Assembly (NCBI RefSeq): GCF_901000735.1
Contig: NC_081547.1
Location: forward strand, 6,200,001-6,264,000
Direction: 5' to 3'
DNA length: 64,000 bases
Origin: Corylus avellana
Lineage: Eukaryota; Streptophyta; Magnoliopsida; Fagales; Betulaceae
A program made the position numbers and the translations under genes. The notes under the pieces are model-generated. The model had not been told where the DNA came from and searched no databases. It worked only from the letters and a program-made list of their open reading frames with translations. Below are positions 36,563 through 48,972 of this stretch, piece after piece (the stretch's first letter is position 1; every line of letters begins with the position of its first letter).

Positions 36563-38192
36563 TTACTTTAACCATAAAACAATTATCACCCACAAAAACA
36601 CCAACATAGGAGTTAGATATTGCCTTATTCGTGCCCTACCATAGAAACAATTGTTAGCCGATTGGAAACGTTCTTCCACAGTTGTGAAATGTTTTTTCAC
36701 AGTTTTGAAGAACTCCCTAGCATTGTCATATTCAGGAAGAACTGAGTTAATTTGCTCTCTATGGTGTTCCGCATAAACATAATGCTCAATCTGTTTGATC
36801 GCTCCCAAGACTTGTACATAACCCTTTCTTTTGCATTACTTGATTTAGTAATAGCATGCGGTTTATTAATCCGAAGTGCTAAATCAAGATCCAGAAAACC
36901 AAGGTGAAACCGAACTTGTTGAGACCATTCTGTGAAATTCGTTCCATCAAGAATTGGAACTAGCACTACAATCAAATAAATGCTCACTATTTTAATACTT
37001 TGAGTTATCAAATATGAAATAATAATTTAATAATTTGTAATTAGTACTACCACTTTTCACATTTGGATGAAAATTACGATATACTAAGAAAATTTAATTT
37101 TTATGATGATTCCTTTTCACCTATTAGGAATAATTGATAAAGCATCCGCAATTTGATAGGTATGATCATGAATTTCACATTAATAAACTTAAATAAATGA
37201 AAGGACATACCAGAATTCATTTGAACAAAATAAGCCTCGTTGCCTTCCCAACCCATGTTCTCAGCCAAGTCCTCCACTGCCACCTTCATCACATCCTCTC
37301 GAACGCCAATATCATTTGCATATCTGGTCATACAGTACATCCCAGCGTACCCAACCGCCGCCGTAGCCATGCGAACAGCAATTGGCACCAGCCACTTCAA
37401 AGTAGAAGAAACAATGGCAGCCAATGGGACACCGACGAAAGAAGAGGTTTGACCACTTCCTCCAACCCCAGTGTTTCCGGTTTCAGTTCTATTTCTACCG
37501 CCCACTACCCGAAGACCAGTTTTGCAATAAAGCGCAAAGTCTTCGCAGTTGTTTAGAAGCACACCATAATTGCCAAATCCACTTTGAAGAAGATACATTG
37601 TTCGGTGGATAACTTGTTCTGGTGGGTCAGAATTTGCAATGGAGCATGTGCCACCCCGCACCTGAGCAAGGAAAAATGATCAACTAACTCCATATTTGAA
37701 TCGATACAGAAATCCATTTCCAAGGAAACAATCCAGGCAAGAACGGAGTACACCACTGTTGGGTTGCCTGAATCCACATTCAGGATAGGAAGAGCAGATC
37801 ACTGCTGACTTACAAAAGCTAGAATCAGAAGATATCCAACTGCGTTTATTCAAATTTCCATCGGGACTAAAATGGACCACCCTGTTACCACCAACAAAGA
37901 TACCTGCAAATTCATGATTTTTAAGCTCTGATGACCAAAACAAAGCTACAATTTCTTTCACAGCAATATGTTAAATCATTCTGATGAATCTCTGCCAAAG
38001 CTATGCAAATGAATGGCATGTTGCAAGAAATCACACACAGATATATTGACACAAACAAAACTTTGGGGGGGAAACACACACACAGAGACCGTGGTGGGAG
38101 TAGCTGAAGAGAGCTAGCGCTCTGTAGGTGTAAATGTGGTCTCCGCGCTTGATTTCACTTCTCTCCACTCTGTTGGTGATCAGCACATCCAT
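36563..38192 (-). pseudogene. LRAT-Gag unit 2 (broken copy)
   Basis: Exon 1 is 38192-38090 (34 codons plus 1 nt). Exon 2 is 37903-37211 (693 nt). Exon 3 is 36965-36563. The splice sites match unit 6. It is broken twice: a TGA at 37682-37680 replaces the Gly codon of GVSGSFF in the LRAT domain, and about 2 nt are missing near 36750, shifting the Gag frame after RNTIES. The LRAT motifs ([21 protein letters not shown]) and the Gag segment [10 protein letters not shown] are still clear. It closely resembles unit 6 along exons, introns and flanks and looks like its block-duplication partner. Confidence 0.85.
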
Positions 38193-38199
38193 CCCCCTT

Positions 38200-39571
38200 T
38201 TTCTCTCTCTCTCTCCCATCGGATTTGGCTTACATGCCAGCATGTAAGTCAGATCCCACTCTATAAATCCACAGCAATTAATGTAAGAGAAAGCGATGAC
38301 GCTTCCTCATGGGAAAGGAATTGTATGTATGGACCTCGGAATCTTTGCTTCGTTTCTAAGCTGTGCCTTTATCGTACCATGTTTTTTGCTCCTTTATTTC
38401 TCTATCTAAGCTTATTTTTTGTAATCAAAGAGCGTCTTTTTACTTTCTTTCTTTCTTTTTTGTAATCAAATTAAGAGCGTCTTTTTGAATAAAATGTGAC
38501 CACTTTGGTAGATTGCTGATACTCGGTAGATTGTCAACCAATAGAATGAATATATAAGGGAAAATATATGCAAATACATCCATCAACAGCTGAATATATA
38601 ATGAAGCACAAACCATAAATTGATTTGTCTTTTTCATTACAGTGCATTGTGGGATTTTAGTTGTCGTGGGTTTCTATCACTGTTTTACGAAATGCTAGAA
38701 AGCAGCAGTACTTGGTTTGTAATATGTAAATTAATATGTAAATTTTTGAGTTTGATGACCCAATTTGTTGGAATATGATTCTCTCAATTTAATAGTTATG
38801 TTTTTTTTTTTTTTTTTTAACATGTCCACACAAGAGGAGGAATGAGAGTTATGATTTAAAATTAGTGCATTTAATGTTGTATATGATGTTAATGTTGATA
38901 TGTCTTTTAAAAAATTTAAATAATGTGACATTATATACACCGTTAGATGCACTTTAAGCATTTCGATGGTTCAGTTTTGCAACATGCAAAATTTAGTTTG
39001 ATTTTTCTATGTTTAAATTGATTCAGTCAAAACCTATTAAGGGAAAGCTAAGTAGAGTTGTTACACTGCTGGATTTTCACTTGATACGTCCTTAGGAAGA
39101 CATTGGAAACAACCGCATGTTAAAAATTGAAAGAGAAATGTTATACATACTCTCACAAGTGCTCATTTTTTAACGTGATAGTGAAAATTATCACTAGATG
39201 TTATACGCACTTTCATTTTTATTTCATCTAATAGTAATTTTCACTGTCATGTCAAGAATCGAGTAAGTACTAGAGAACATATATGTAGCACTCCTAAAAC
39301 TAAAACTTGGTATTTATGAGGAGACAATGGCAAGTTAAAACCAAAAAAAAAAAATGTTGCAAACTGATCATTACTTTTTAAGAAAACAGTCATATAAAAT
39401 CAGCATGAAATGCAGTGACCTAATACAACCTGATCACAAACAGTTTAATAAGATTCATTTATACAAACCATCACATAGAATCTCAAAACCAACAAAACTG
39501 TCTAAAACCATCAAGATCAAGATTAGACAAAAACAAACCAAATTTTGAGAAATAGTAGAAACATAAAGTGT
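38200..39571. other. Unit 2 upstream flank and unit 3 downstream copia remnant
   Basis: 38200-39350 matches the flank at 57290-58240. It contains a SINE 3' fragment at about 38806-38850 (T-run then 'aacatgtccacacaag', as in the 1281-1394 SINE). About 39360-39571 is decayed copia pol beyond the unit 3 stop, shared with about 58250-58500 and 63390-63700. Confidence 0.5.
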
Positions 39572-42500
39572 CTAAAACAAATCTATGTAACAACCAGTAT
39601 CTAGAAACAAATGAAATGTCCTGATGGCAACAACTGGAACTTTGACTTCATTTCCCATGAATATGAAATTTTTATTCGGGTTTATGGTCTGGATTATAGG
39701 GACGCCCTGCATCGAATAAGAAATGTGAACATTAGAATATAAGTCAATCCACCAAGTGTTGGAAGAAATTTCAGTAAAATTTGATTTGAAACATATGTAA
39801 GCTAAAAACTTACTTTTCTTTTCGAACCATGCCTTACGTTTGTAGCAATTTCTTTGAACATGTCCAAACTTTTTGCAAAAATAGCACTTCACATTGTTGT
39901 GTCTCTTCTCATGAACCTCACTTACTTGAAGAGGTACATTAGCTTTAGGTGGTTCTATGACATTGTTTTGTCTCTTCTCATGAACCTCAGTTAGTTGAAG
40001 AGGTCCATTAACTTTAGATGGCTCTATGACATTGTTTTCTTTCTTCTCAGGAACCTCAATTACTTGAAGAGGTCCATTAACTTCAGGTAACTCTATCTTT
40101 TTGGCTCCTTGACTTACAATGTGAGCTGAATGATATCTTTGTTGCTTAAGCCTTGCCTCTTCTTGAACAAGTATACTGGTTAATTCATTTACATTCCACT
40201 TATCCTTATGAGTGTTGTACTGATTTTGAGTTAGCTCATACTGAGGAGGCAATGAGTTGAAAATAAATTGCACGAGAAGGAACTCATCCACATTCATCCC
40301 AAGAGCCTTTAACTTAGCAGTTAGATTTGTCATTTCAATGATATGCTCATGCATCCCACGTGTACCATCAAATTTCATGGCGGTAAGTTCAGCCATCAAT
40401 GTCCCTGTAAGAAGCTTGTCAACCGATCGAAGAACGTTTTTAAAGAATTCTTTAGCACTATCACATTCAGGAAGAGTTGATTTAATATTGTTCACTATAC
40501 TCATTTGCATAAACATAATGCTCAATCTGTTTGATCGCTCCCATGACTTGTATATAGCCTTTTCTTCTGCACTACTTGAGTTAGTAATAGCAAGTGGTTT
40601 CTCAGTCCGAAGAGCCAAATCAAGATCCCAAACACCAAGGTAAAACTGAACTTGTTCAGACCACTCTGAGAAATTCCTTCCATCAAGAATAGGAATTGAC
40701 GCTACAATTAAATTAATGCTCACTATATTAATGCTTTGAGTTATCAAACATAAAATAATAATTTAATAAATACTAAGTAGTATTACTGTAATTCATATTT
40801 TGGTGGAAATTACAATACATTAAAAAATTTAATCAATATAGTGATCGATTCCTTTTTACCTCTTAGGAATAATTAATAATGCATCTGTAATTCGATAGGT
40901 CTGTTACTTTCGGGTATCTAGTTCAAACTCTCAATTAAGGATACATATTAATTATTCTTGTTGAAGTATAATGAAGATTTGCTACAATGTTTAAATATGA
41001 AGAAGCTCTGATATCATGCTGAAGTTTGTAGGGAGATCTAAAATACGAAAATAATAGAGGAAGCAAGAGAGAGAAAAGAGAGACGAAGAATTACTGTTAT
41101 GTTCACCACTTTGTATGGCTCCTATGACTACATTGTGCTCATAGACTTGATTATTTACAGTAAATAAGATTATCATGCTTTGTTGGCAATATGGTTTCAA
41201 GTATGCTAAAAATTTCTATATATGTTCTAAGAAATTATAGAACAATTAAGTAAAGCATAAATGAAATTTTGTTGAGGAGAAACAAAAACATGAGTACTAA
41301 TATATATATGTACGTAATATTCAATAAATAATAAAAGGACATACCAGAATTCTTTTGAACAAAATAAGCCTCATGGGCTTCCCAGCTCATGTTCTCAGCC
41401 AAATCCTCCACTGCAACCTTGATCGCATCATCTCGAACACCAATATCATTTGCATACCTAGTCATACAATAAATCCCAGCCGTTACCGTAGCAACACCAG
41501 GACTTGGCATTAGCCACTTGAGAGGAGAAGAAACAATGGTAGCCCATGGGACACCAAGGAAGGAAGAGGCTTGACCTCCAGTTTTTTTCTTTCCGTCTGC
41601 TACCTGAAGACCAGTTTTGGAATAAAGCGCAAAGTCTTCGCAGTTGTTTAAGAAGGCATCATAATTGCCAAATCCATATTGAAGAAGATACAATGCTCGG
41701 TGGATAACTTGTTCTGGTGGGTCTGATTTTGCAAAGGAGCATGTGCCACCCCGCACCTGAGCAAAGAAAAATGATGGAGAAACCTCATATTCGAAACGAT
41801 ACAGAGATCCATTTCCGAGGAAACAATCCAGGCAAGAACGGAGTACACAACTGTTGGGTTGCCTAAATCCACATTCGGGATAGGAAGGGCAGATCACTGC
41901 TGACTTACAATAGCCAGAATCAGAAGATATCCAAGTGCTGTTTGAATTTGAATTTCTGTCAGGACTAAAATGGACCACCCTGTTACCCCCAACAAAGATA
42001 CCTGCAAATTCAATATATCTCATGGTTTAAGCTTGATCCAACAATATAAAGAGGAGCACAGAATACTAGTACATGATCTACTAAAGTGCAATAGACAGGT
42101 CACCACTATATTAAATACAATTTATGCGGCAAACAGAATTAATAAGAAGATTGAACTAAAAGCATCAATAGCAGTAAAAGAATCCTCGAGTTTGAGGATG
42201 ATGAAGACAAAGATGATGACTTCCACATTCAGATCATATGCACCCTCCCTCTTAACCTGTTTGAGTTATGTGAATCAAGAATTCTCAGCAATATTGCAAT
42301 GAAATAAGTGATATGTTAAATCATTCTCATGAATCTCTGCCAAAGCTCTGCAAATGAATGGCATGTTGCAAGAAATCACATTCATGTGTTGAGATGAATT
42401 TGGGTTTTTTTTTTTTTTTTTTCAATTGAATTTAATGATGAACATGTTTAGCAATAAATGAGGATGCATTCTAGAAACAACTGATGAGACCATGTTAAAA

Positions 42501-42729
42501 TAAATAGAAAAAACAGAGAAGATGCAGTAGTAGATTTTCATATTTTTGAAAACCCCCGACAGACAGACAGACAGACCCAGTATCATGAATCAGATAAGGA
42601 ACAATTATACGAACTCTAAAGACACACGCACAGACCGTGGTGAGAATAGGTGAAGACAGCTCTGTAGGTGTAGATGTGGTCTCCGGGCTTGATCTCACTT
42701 CTCCCCACTCTGTTGGTCAGCACATCCAT
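39572..42729 (-). CDS. LRAT-Gag unit 3, intact three-exon chimera (626 aa)
   Basis: Exon 1 is 42729-42636 (94 nt). Exon 2 is 42001-41345 (657 nt, donor GTATGT). Exon 3 is 40701-39572 (1130 nt, acceptor aattgtag). The phases match (1 nt carried across each junction) and 626 residues are open. Residues 1-250 are a LEAD-SENSITIVE 1-like LRAT/NC domain: GDHI, SHHGIFVGG, RVVHF and [13 protein letters not shown], with the usual second Cys changed to Ser. Residues 251-626 are Ty1/copia Gag: [25 protein letters not shown], three 23-residue repeats (about 453-521), CCHC knuckle C523-C526-H531-C536, and a protease stub (NTWWIDLYS, where active elements have D-S/T-G). LRAT proteins are Cys-dependent acyl-transfer or hydrolase enzymes; Gag binds RNA and self-assembles. 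Whether the fusion is expressed is unknown. Unspliced, the protein would end at 41235. Confidence 0.72.
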
Positions 42730-44204
42730 CTCCCTTTTTCTCTCTCTCTCTCTCTCTCTGCTATGCTTTACTCTCTTAAATCCACAGCATCTAAACTATA
42801 ATGCTCTGCTGTTTGGGACGATCATCCTGCATTTTTTCTTTAACTTTTCCTCTTTCTTTTTTTGAAATCCTTTTACTTTCTCCTATTAAATATTTGACTC
42901 TGGTTGCTATATGTGACATAACTCCGTTACATTTTAGTCCTAATCTAGGGACTTTTGATGTCCACCGCGACGCCGTTTCCGAGGGGACAGGAATTTTATG
43001 GACCTCGGATTCCTTGCTTTGTTTCCAAGTTGTACCTCATCTCACCCCTTTTTATTTATTTATTATATATATATTTTTTAAGAAATATGGAACTTCCATT
43101 AATGAAATTTCATGAGCATAAAGCTCTTACATCATAGAGCATACAACTCTGAACAATCATAATAAAAAGTTATGAATGTTATAAAGTCATAAAAATGACT
43201 TTAAACTTCCGCTACCCATGTACAATTACATTTAAGAAACAGATCTACTTCGTGCAGAGTGCAGACTAGATCTAGGACATGAGTAGCCCAAATACAAAAC
43301 AAAAATAAAAAACAACTAGAAACTAAAAATCCGGCCGTGAGAATTAAGCCCCTACACCGATCTACTCCATCATCAACCTGAAGGCCAAGACAACAAATCC
43401 ATCATCAACCCGAAGGCCAGAACAAACAAAATAAAAAACAAAAAACAAAACCTCACAAACAGCAGCGGAAAAGCACGACATCATAGACATCCCTTCGAAA
43501 TACACGCCTTAGTCGAAGAAGACGATCAGATCAAAGGTTGAGACTAGATCTGGATCTAGATCTAGATTTACAAACTAGATCTAAAGCAATCCGCCAAAAA
43601 CGGAAACCGGTAGAACATACAGAAAAGACACCAAGCACTGTTACCGTGAAAGGGAATGAGGGAAGATCTCTTGAAGTTCTTCTTGGTATTGTTTATAAGA
43701 AAAGATAGTTTTTCCCTTTTTGCTTCTTCTTTTTTGTTCTTAATCAATATTTATGAATTCCCACCGTGTCTATATGTGATTAAAAGCAGGAGAGTGGATA
43801 TTATCATCAAAAAGTTATTAACTATCTTGTTTTTCACACTACACTTTGTGCTGACAAGTGATTCAAAACCCATTTGAGTATTATCATGGAAGATAAATGA
43901 AAAGCTTTTTTTGCTACTTAATAATTAAGCTCGACTACAACCAGCAGGCATGTATGCCAGTTAATATATACATACATTAACATTAACATATAGATGTAGT
44001 TAAGATTATGGCACTTACAGTCAAACAGTGTTGAATATACACATGTAAGAAAAGAATAATTAAGCCTAGCATTTTTCTTTAATAAATAGTATTTTCCAAA
44101 CTGGTCGATCCAAGAAACGACATGGAATCTGTAATATTCTTACCACCTACAAATTCTTAACAATTGTATGAGTTCATTATGATCGGCAATCAGTGGGTTA
44201 GAAT
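42730..44204. other. Unit 3 upstream region with retroposon-like segment
   Basis: 42730-43060 is the conserved upstream block, with a (CT)n tract at 42738-42758. About 43070-43660 differs from other units. On the minus strand it reads like a retroposon ending 'aatttcattaatggaagttc' and 'catatttcttaaaaaa', but its far edge and TSD are unclear. No gene is supported. Confidence 0.4.
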
Positions 44205-44420
44205 TCTCAGCTATTTCCCAGCCATGTTTCAGAGCCAAGTCCTCCACTGCCACCTTGATCGTATCATCTCAAACGCCAATATCATTTGCATACTTGGCCA
44301 TACAGTACATCCCAACCGTTACTGTAGCCACACCGACAGGGTTTCGCACCAGCAACTTCAGAGGAGAAGAAATAATGGCAGCATTGAACACCACTGTTGG
44401 TTTCCTATAGATTTCCCAGT
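44205..44420 (-). pseudogene. LRAT unit 4, fragment of exon 2
   Basis: The minus strand shows the 3' part of LRAT exon 2. The region for VAVEDLA, DIGV, YAND-like and MYCM segments is recognisable (plus-strand 'gccaagtcctccactgccac' at 44238-44257). It then jumps at about 44390 to 'gaacaccactgttgg', which belongs to the earlier PNSGV part, so the middle is deleted. There is no exon 1 and no Gag. It is dead. Confidence 0.75.
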
Positions 44421-44854
44421 GCTTGATTTCAGAATTCTTTCAGATGTACAAATTAAGCTCGACCCAAAAAAAGAAAAAAAAAAGAAAAAAAAGAAAGAAA
44501 GAAATACCCAGTATCATGAATCAGATAAGGAACAATTTTGCAAACATGTTGAAGATCTTCATTTCTTAATCATGAAAACACACACAACAGCAATCTTTTA
44601 TTTCAAGAATAAAGCGAAAATTACACTTTACCTTATAAAATTTGAGGCAATTTTCAATTCGACTTCTAAAATTTCAGTAATATATTCTCAAAGTTAAATA
44701 TTTTTGTAATTCGACAATTCCGTCAATCAAATCTGTTTTGACTATCAGAAAAGTCATACTATGACTAGCAAGTGATCACTTATGTAGCGCTTTTTTTTTT
44801 TTTTTTTTCCCCCAAATGCCCCCACCTCGAACAGAAAGCAACTCAACCTCGATC

Positions 44855-45325
44855 ATGAACCTGTTTGGCTACTATGGCTCTCCGTCACCGGCTGTATTGC
44901 CGAACCCCGGGTGTGGCGAATGTGTATGTACATATTCATCGGCACGAACTCGCGGTCGTTCGCAAACACCAGCTCTCTCGTCACGTACGTCAAGAACTTC
45001 CCGGAAAGCTGAGGCAGCGTCATCGGACTTTTGAAGGGACTCGTGGGTCTAAGCGGCGTGATTATGATGCAACTCTACCATGCTCTCTGTGGGATAACTC
45101 GACGGCTTTGATTTTGCTAATTGCTTGGGTTCCGGCAGCGGTTTCCTTAGTGTTTTTCCGAACAGTTCAAATAATGAAAATTGTCTGGCAATCGAACGAG
45201 CTCAACGTTTTCTACAAATTTCTCTACATCTACCTGAGCCTCGCTGGTTTTCTCATGGTTTTGATTATCATACAAAATCGGCTCCGGTTTGCCAGGATTG
45301 CATTTATTGGAAGCGCTTCTGTTGT

Positions 45326-45328
<3 letters not shown>
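44855..45328 (+). pseudogene. Nodulin-like (MFS) transporter fragment
   Basis: Translated fragments match the nodulin-like domain of plant major-facilitator proteins. One frame gives WLLWLSVTGCIAEPRVW and IGTNSRSFANTSSLVTYVKN (about 44871-44990), then a TGA inside NFPES-GSVIGLLKG (45012-45014). A frame change near 45090 is followed by NSTALILLIAWVPAAVSLVF and several hydrophobic stretches ending IGSASVVL. It is intron-less, truncated at both ends, and joined directly to ubiquitin. Non-functional. Confidence 0.75.
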
Positions 45329-45546
<218 letters not shown>

Positions 45547-45686
45547 TTGCTTTTCCTTTCTTGTGGTATTGTGTCTGTGTTTGTGGTGGTCTAGTTATTG
45601 ATCATTGGCCGCCTTGGTTTTTAGCATAATCCTCCTTGAATAATTGAATAGTTAATCTCGTTTTCGTCAATGTGATTACTACTACT

Positions 45687-46249
45687 TGTTTGAGCAGTTT
45701 TCCGAATGATGACGTGGTAAAGGGCCCTGTGTAATACTTGATAACCGAAGGTTAAACTGAGTATGAAAGACAAAGAAAAGGAATCAAAGCTGCCGGCGTT
45801 GTCCGGCCAGAGAAAGCTCCGATGCCTAAGTTAGTCACAGTGTTTAAGAGAAAAATGAACTCGAAGATTATGGATGAGCAAGATATTCAGTTTTGGAGGG
45901 TAAAAAGAAATTACCGAAATAGTGAGAGGGGACCCCCTTTTATAGGCATCGGGTTGCACCTGTTCATCTAACACTGTGGACTTACTGAGGGTCCACATGT
46001 CAACAACATATTTGAGGAACAGCAAATAGGATATTTTACACAGATATATCTAATATTCCTGAGAATAACGCTCGGCACCTGCCTCAGGTTCGGCTAACCG
46101 AGCCTGATAACCGAGTGTTGATGATATAATTTTATATAAGCCTAAGTTTGCCGAACATGAGTTTGTTTTGAACAGTAAAAATGACCGAGCTTTGGGAATG
46201 GGCCGGCAGACTTGCATTGGGCCCAACTCAATTGAAATATGACCCAACA
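45687..46249 (-). mobile_element. Solo LTR inside the Pack-MULE
   Basis: The 563-bp sequence starts TGTTGGGTCATATTTC and ends GCTCAAACA on the minus strand. It is flanked by perfect 5-bp duplications CTACT (45682-45686 and 46250-46254). A TATA-like 'gcctataaaaggggg' lies at about 45949-45935. There is no internal retrotransposon sequence, so it is an LTR left by LTR-LTR recombination. Confidence 0.82.
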
Positions 46250-46367
46250 CTACTATTTCTTAATAATAATACGTAAGTCCGATTCATAAAAAAAATTGTG
46301 CTACTTAGTTCAAATTTCCGTGTTTTTCTTGATTCGTGATCCATTAATTTTGGGTGAATTATTGAGA

Positions 46368-46396
46368 TTTGATTTGATTTGATTTGATTTGATTAC
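46368..46396. repeat. (GATTT)n microsatellite
   Basis: Five to six copies of gattt within the Pack-MULE interior. Confidence 0.85.
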
Positions 46397-46974
46397 ATCA
46401 CAAAGTATGATAAATTACTTAAAAAAGGAAAATAAATCAAAATTAATAAGAAAAAGCCATAACAGAGATGGGCCATATCAGCTCCTCCTATGGAGGTTTT
46501 GTGGTTGGTGATTGTCACCTGGTTCTAAATCTCTAATCTTTCAGTCTCTCATCTCTTCGCCTTTTAGCTCGTTTACTCATCAGCAGTCTTTCAGTTTATC
46601 CATCTTTTCTCAAATGAGAATTCTGTTGAATGAATGTCAATTTCACGAGCACTTGTGGGGGCGTAACTCATGGGCATCCCTCTCTTCTTGTCCACGCTTT
46701 CCATGATCATGGCAGCGAGAAGGAGAATGAGAACGACCCATCTCGCAATCCTCAATATTCAAACCGGAGGTGGGGGGGGGGGTGCATTTTGGGGAAGAAA
46801 GTTGTGCTAGTAGTGATCACTTTTCCGTCAGTTAAAATGGCTTTGATTAACGGAATAGTCGAATTACAAAAATGTTAAACTTTGGAGGGTGAATTGCAAA
46901 AATTAAAACTTTGGAAGTTGAATTGAAAATTCACCTCAAATTTGGGGGTAATGTGTAATTTTTCCAAGAATAAA

Positions 46975-47994
46975 AATGTTATAATATAATGGGATTTGAT
47001 TTCACATTTGAATGTAAATGATTGTAGCCAGCTTTCCATGCTTAATGGTGTTGTAGATTTTAATTTTTGATATTCTTCTTTTTCTCCTCTCATCATTCTG
47101 TGATATGTGATAATCTATTTTCGTTTTTGTTTTTAAAACAATGGTCTGATTTTGAGAAAGTCGACCTAATGTTTTCTTTTGATCCCCTGATTGGTCATTG
47201 GAATCAGAGGCTGCAACAACAGTTGATTGAAACCTTTCATGCCTTTCACTCTTGTCGTTTGTGTCATTCTTTGACATTTCAGTCATTCTGGGCTAGTGTG
47301 AAAGTCCTTTCTTTTTGTCTTGTTAACACTGTTGTGTGTGTGGGGCATTTAGCTCCTCATAAAAAATTAAAAAAATAAAAAAATAAAAAGATAAAAAAGC
47401 CAAATTGACTATATTTGGTTCATATGACCTATTTTTCCACCATTTGTAGCCCAATCGTTTGGCCTTTGTTAGTCTTGTTTCATGACCCTTGCTTATTTAA
47501 GGCCTATAGTTGCCATATTTTTTCGGCTCATAGTTTGCCTTGTTGTGGCCCATTTTTGGCCTATTATTGTTAAAGGCCCATCCCCATCCTTAGATGTAAT
47601 GGACGGATGAGATTTACAGGTTTGTGAAACTCTAATTTCCATGCTCAGAAGTATTAATTTAGTCTTTCATGCCCTTGACAGACCATTTCAATTTTCATGT
47701 GGCACATTAGAATTACACTACTTCATTACAACCTATAGCACACCACCCATCGTCACAACTTTTTCATTTAATCTGCAATGAGAGCATTGTTCTTACAACA
47801 TTTCATGCACATCACAAGACTGCAAAGCATTGTACAACAACTAACAAATTTATGAGGGAAATGGGGGAGAAGAACCCCGGGGCGAAAGAGGCACAGCATC
47901 AGAACTTCACTTACCAATGTCAACAAAAGCTAATAAACAGTAACCATAAATAATCTACACAACAGCTTTCGATGCACAAGGATGAAATGTTGCA
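46975..47994. other. Spacer between Pack-MULE and unit 5
   Basis: No gene is supported. The last 250 bases or so next to 47995 would be the 3' untranslated region of unit 5. About 47400-47590 is a repetitive section with 'ttggcct', 'ggcctat' and 'ggccca' phrases. Confidence 0.35.
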
Positions 47995-48098
47995 TCATAT
48001 GGCAATCAGTTCACTGTCATCAGCTACTTCCTCATGATGGCCTGCCCAACCCAGGTTCACAGCCAAGTCCTCCACTGCCACCTTGATCACATCGGTTC

Positions 48099-48816
48099 TG
48101 TTAAGGATGGCCACACCCTTGACTCAATAGTTGTGTAAACTCCACAGAATAATAATGGAATGATAAATGCAAGAGATCAACACACAGTATTTACGTGTTC
48201 GGCAGTGGGCCTACATCCACGGAAGTAACTCCAATCAATCCACTATAAACAACTTGTTACAGTGGTGTTTACTCAAGTTATGCAAAACTTGAGTTAATAC
48301 AGGAGTAAAACAATACAGAGAGAAACAACCTCTGTTGAAACTAATATACACTCTCAGTGGTGTATTAAAACACTCTTTTCTTAACTCTCTCTCTGGAGTA
48401 TAACTGAGGCTCTCTTGACTTCTCTTCTTGTGTGTGTTGTTCTTGATCTTCCTCAAGCATCTTCAAGCATGTTTGAGGCATAAGACCCCTTGGCTATTTA
48501 TAGCCAAAGTTAGAAGCATCTAGAAGATGATCTTAGCCCCCAAGTTAGAATCTTCTAGATGAATGAACTTAGCCTCCAAGGTAGAACCATCTAGATGATG
48601 AAGACAAATTGAGAACCTTCTAGATGAATAGAGAATCATCTAGATACATCTTGAAGAGAACCTTCTAGATGGATGGAGAACTATCTAGATAAATCTTTGT
48701 AAAGAACCTTCTAGATGGATGGAGAACCATCTAGATAAATCTTTTGTATGACTTGCTCCATTTTGTTTAATCAAAATCTTATCTTAAGTAGGGAAAAACC
48801 TTGTCGGCAACCAACA
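48099..48816 (-). repeat. 3' LTR of the copia element
   Basis: 718 bp, nearly identical to 51961-52669. It carries an extra 10-bp 'cttcaagcat' repeat and internal repeats of the type 'aaccatctagat' (about 48590-48745). Confidence 0.92.
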
Positions 48817-48972
48817 AATCTCCCCCTCCCTACTTAGAGGAGCAAGCCACGACTAACTTCACTCACAGGAAGTTTAAATCGGCTAACTGGGAACATAGCT
48901 CATGCTTCCCAGTCATAACCACCTTAGTCAACATATCAGATGGATTCTTTTCTGTATGGATCTTTTCAAGCT

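Noticed and set aside
37197..37556. Plus-strand open frames across LRAT exon 2 (also at 31758, 52601, 56318)
   Set aside because: Antisense shadows; they recur in every unit only because exon 2 is conserved on the other strand.
42674..42865. Plus-strand open frame starting MWSPGLIS (also at 62374)
   Set aside because: Antisense of LRAT exon 1 plus the C/T-rich leader.
48590..48745. Short regular repeats considered as a CRISPR-like array
   Set aside because: They are imperfect direct repeats inside a plant LTR, duplicated in the other LTR, with no spacers.
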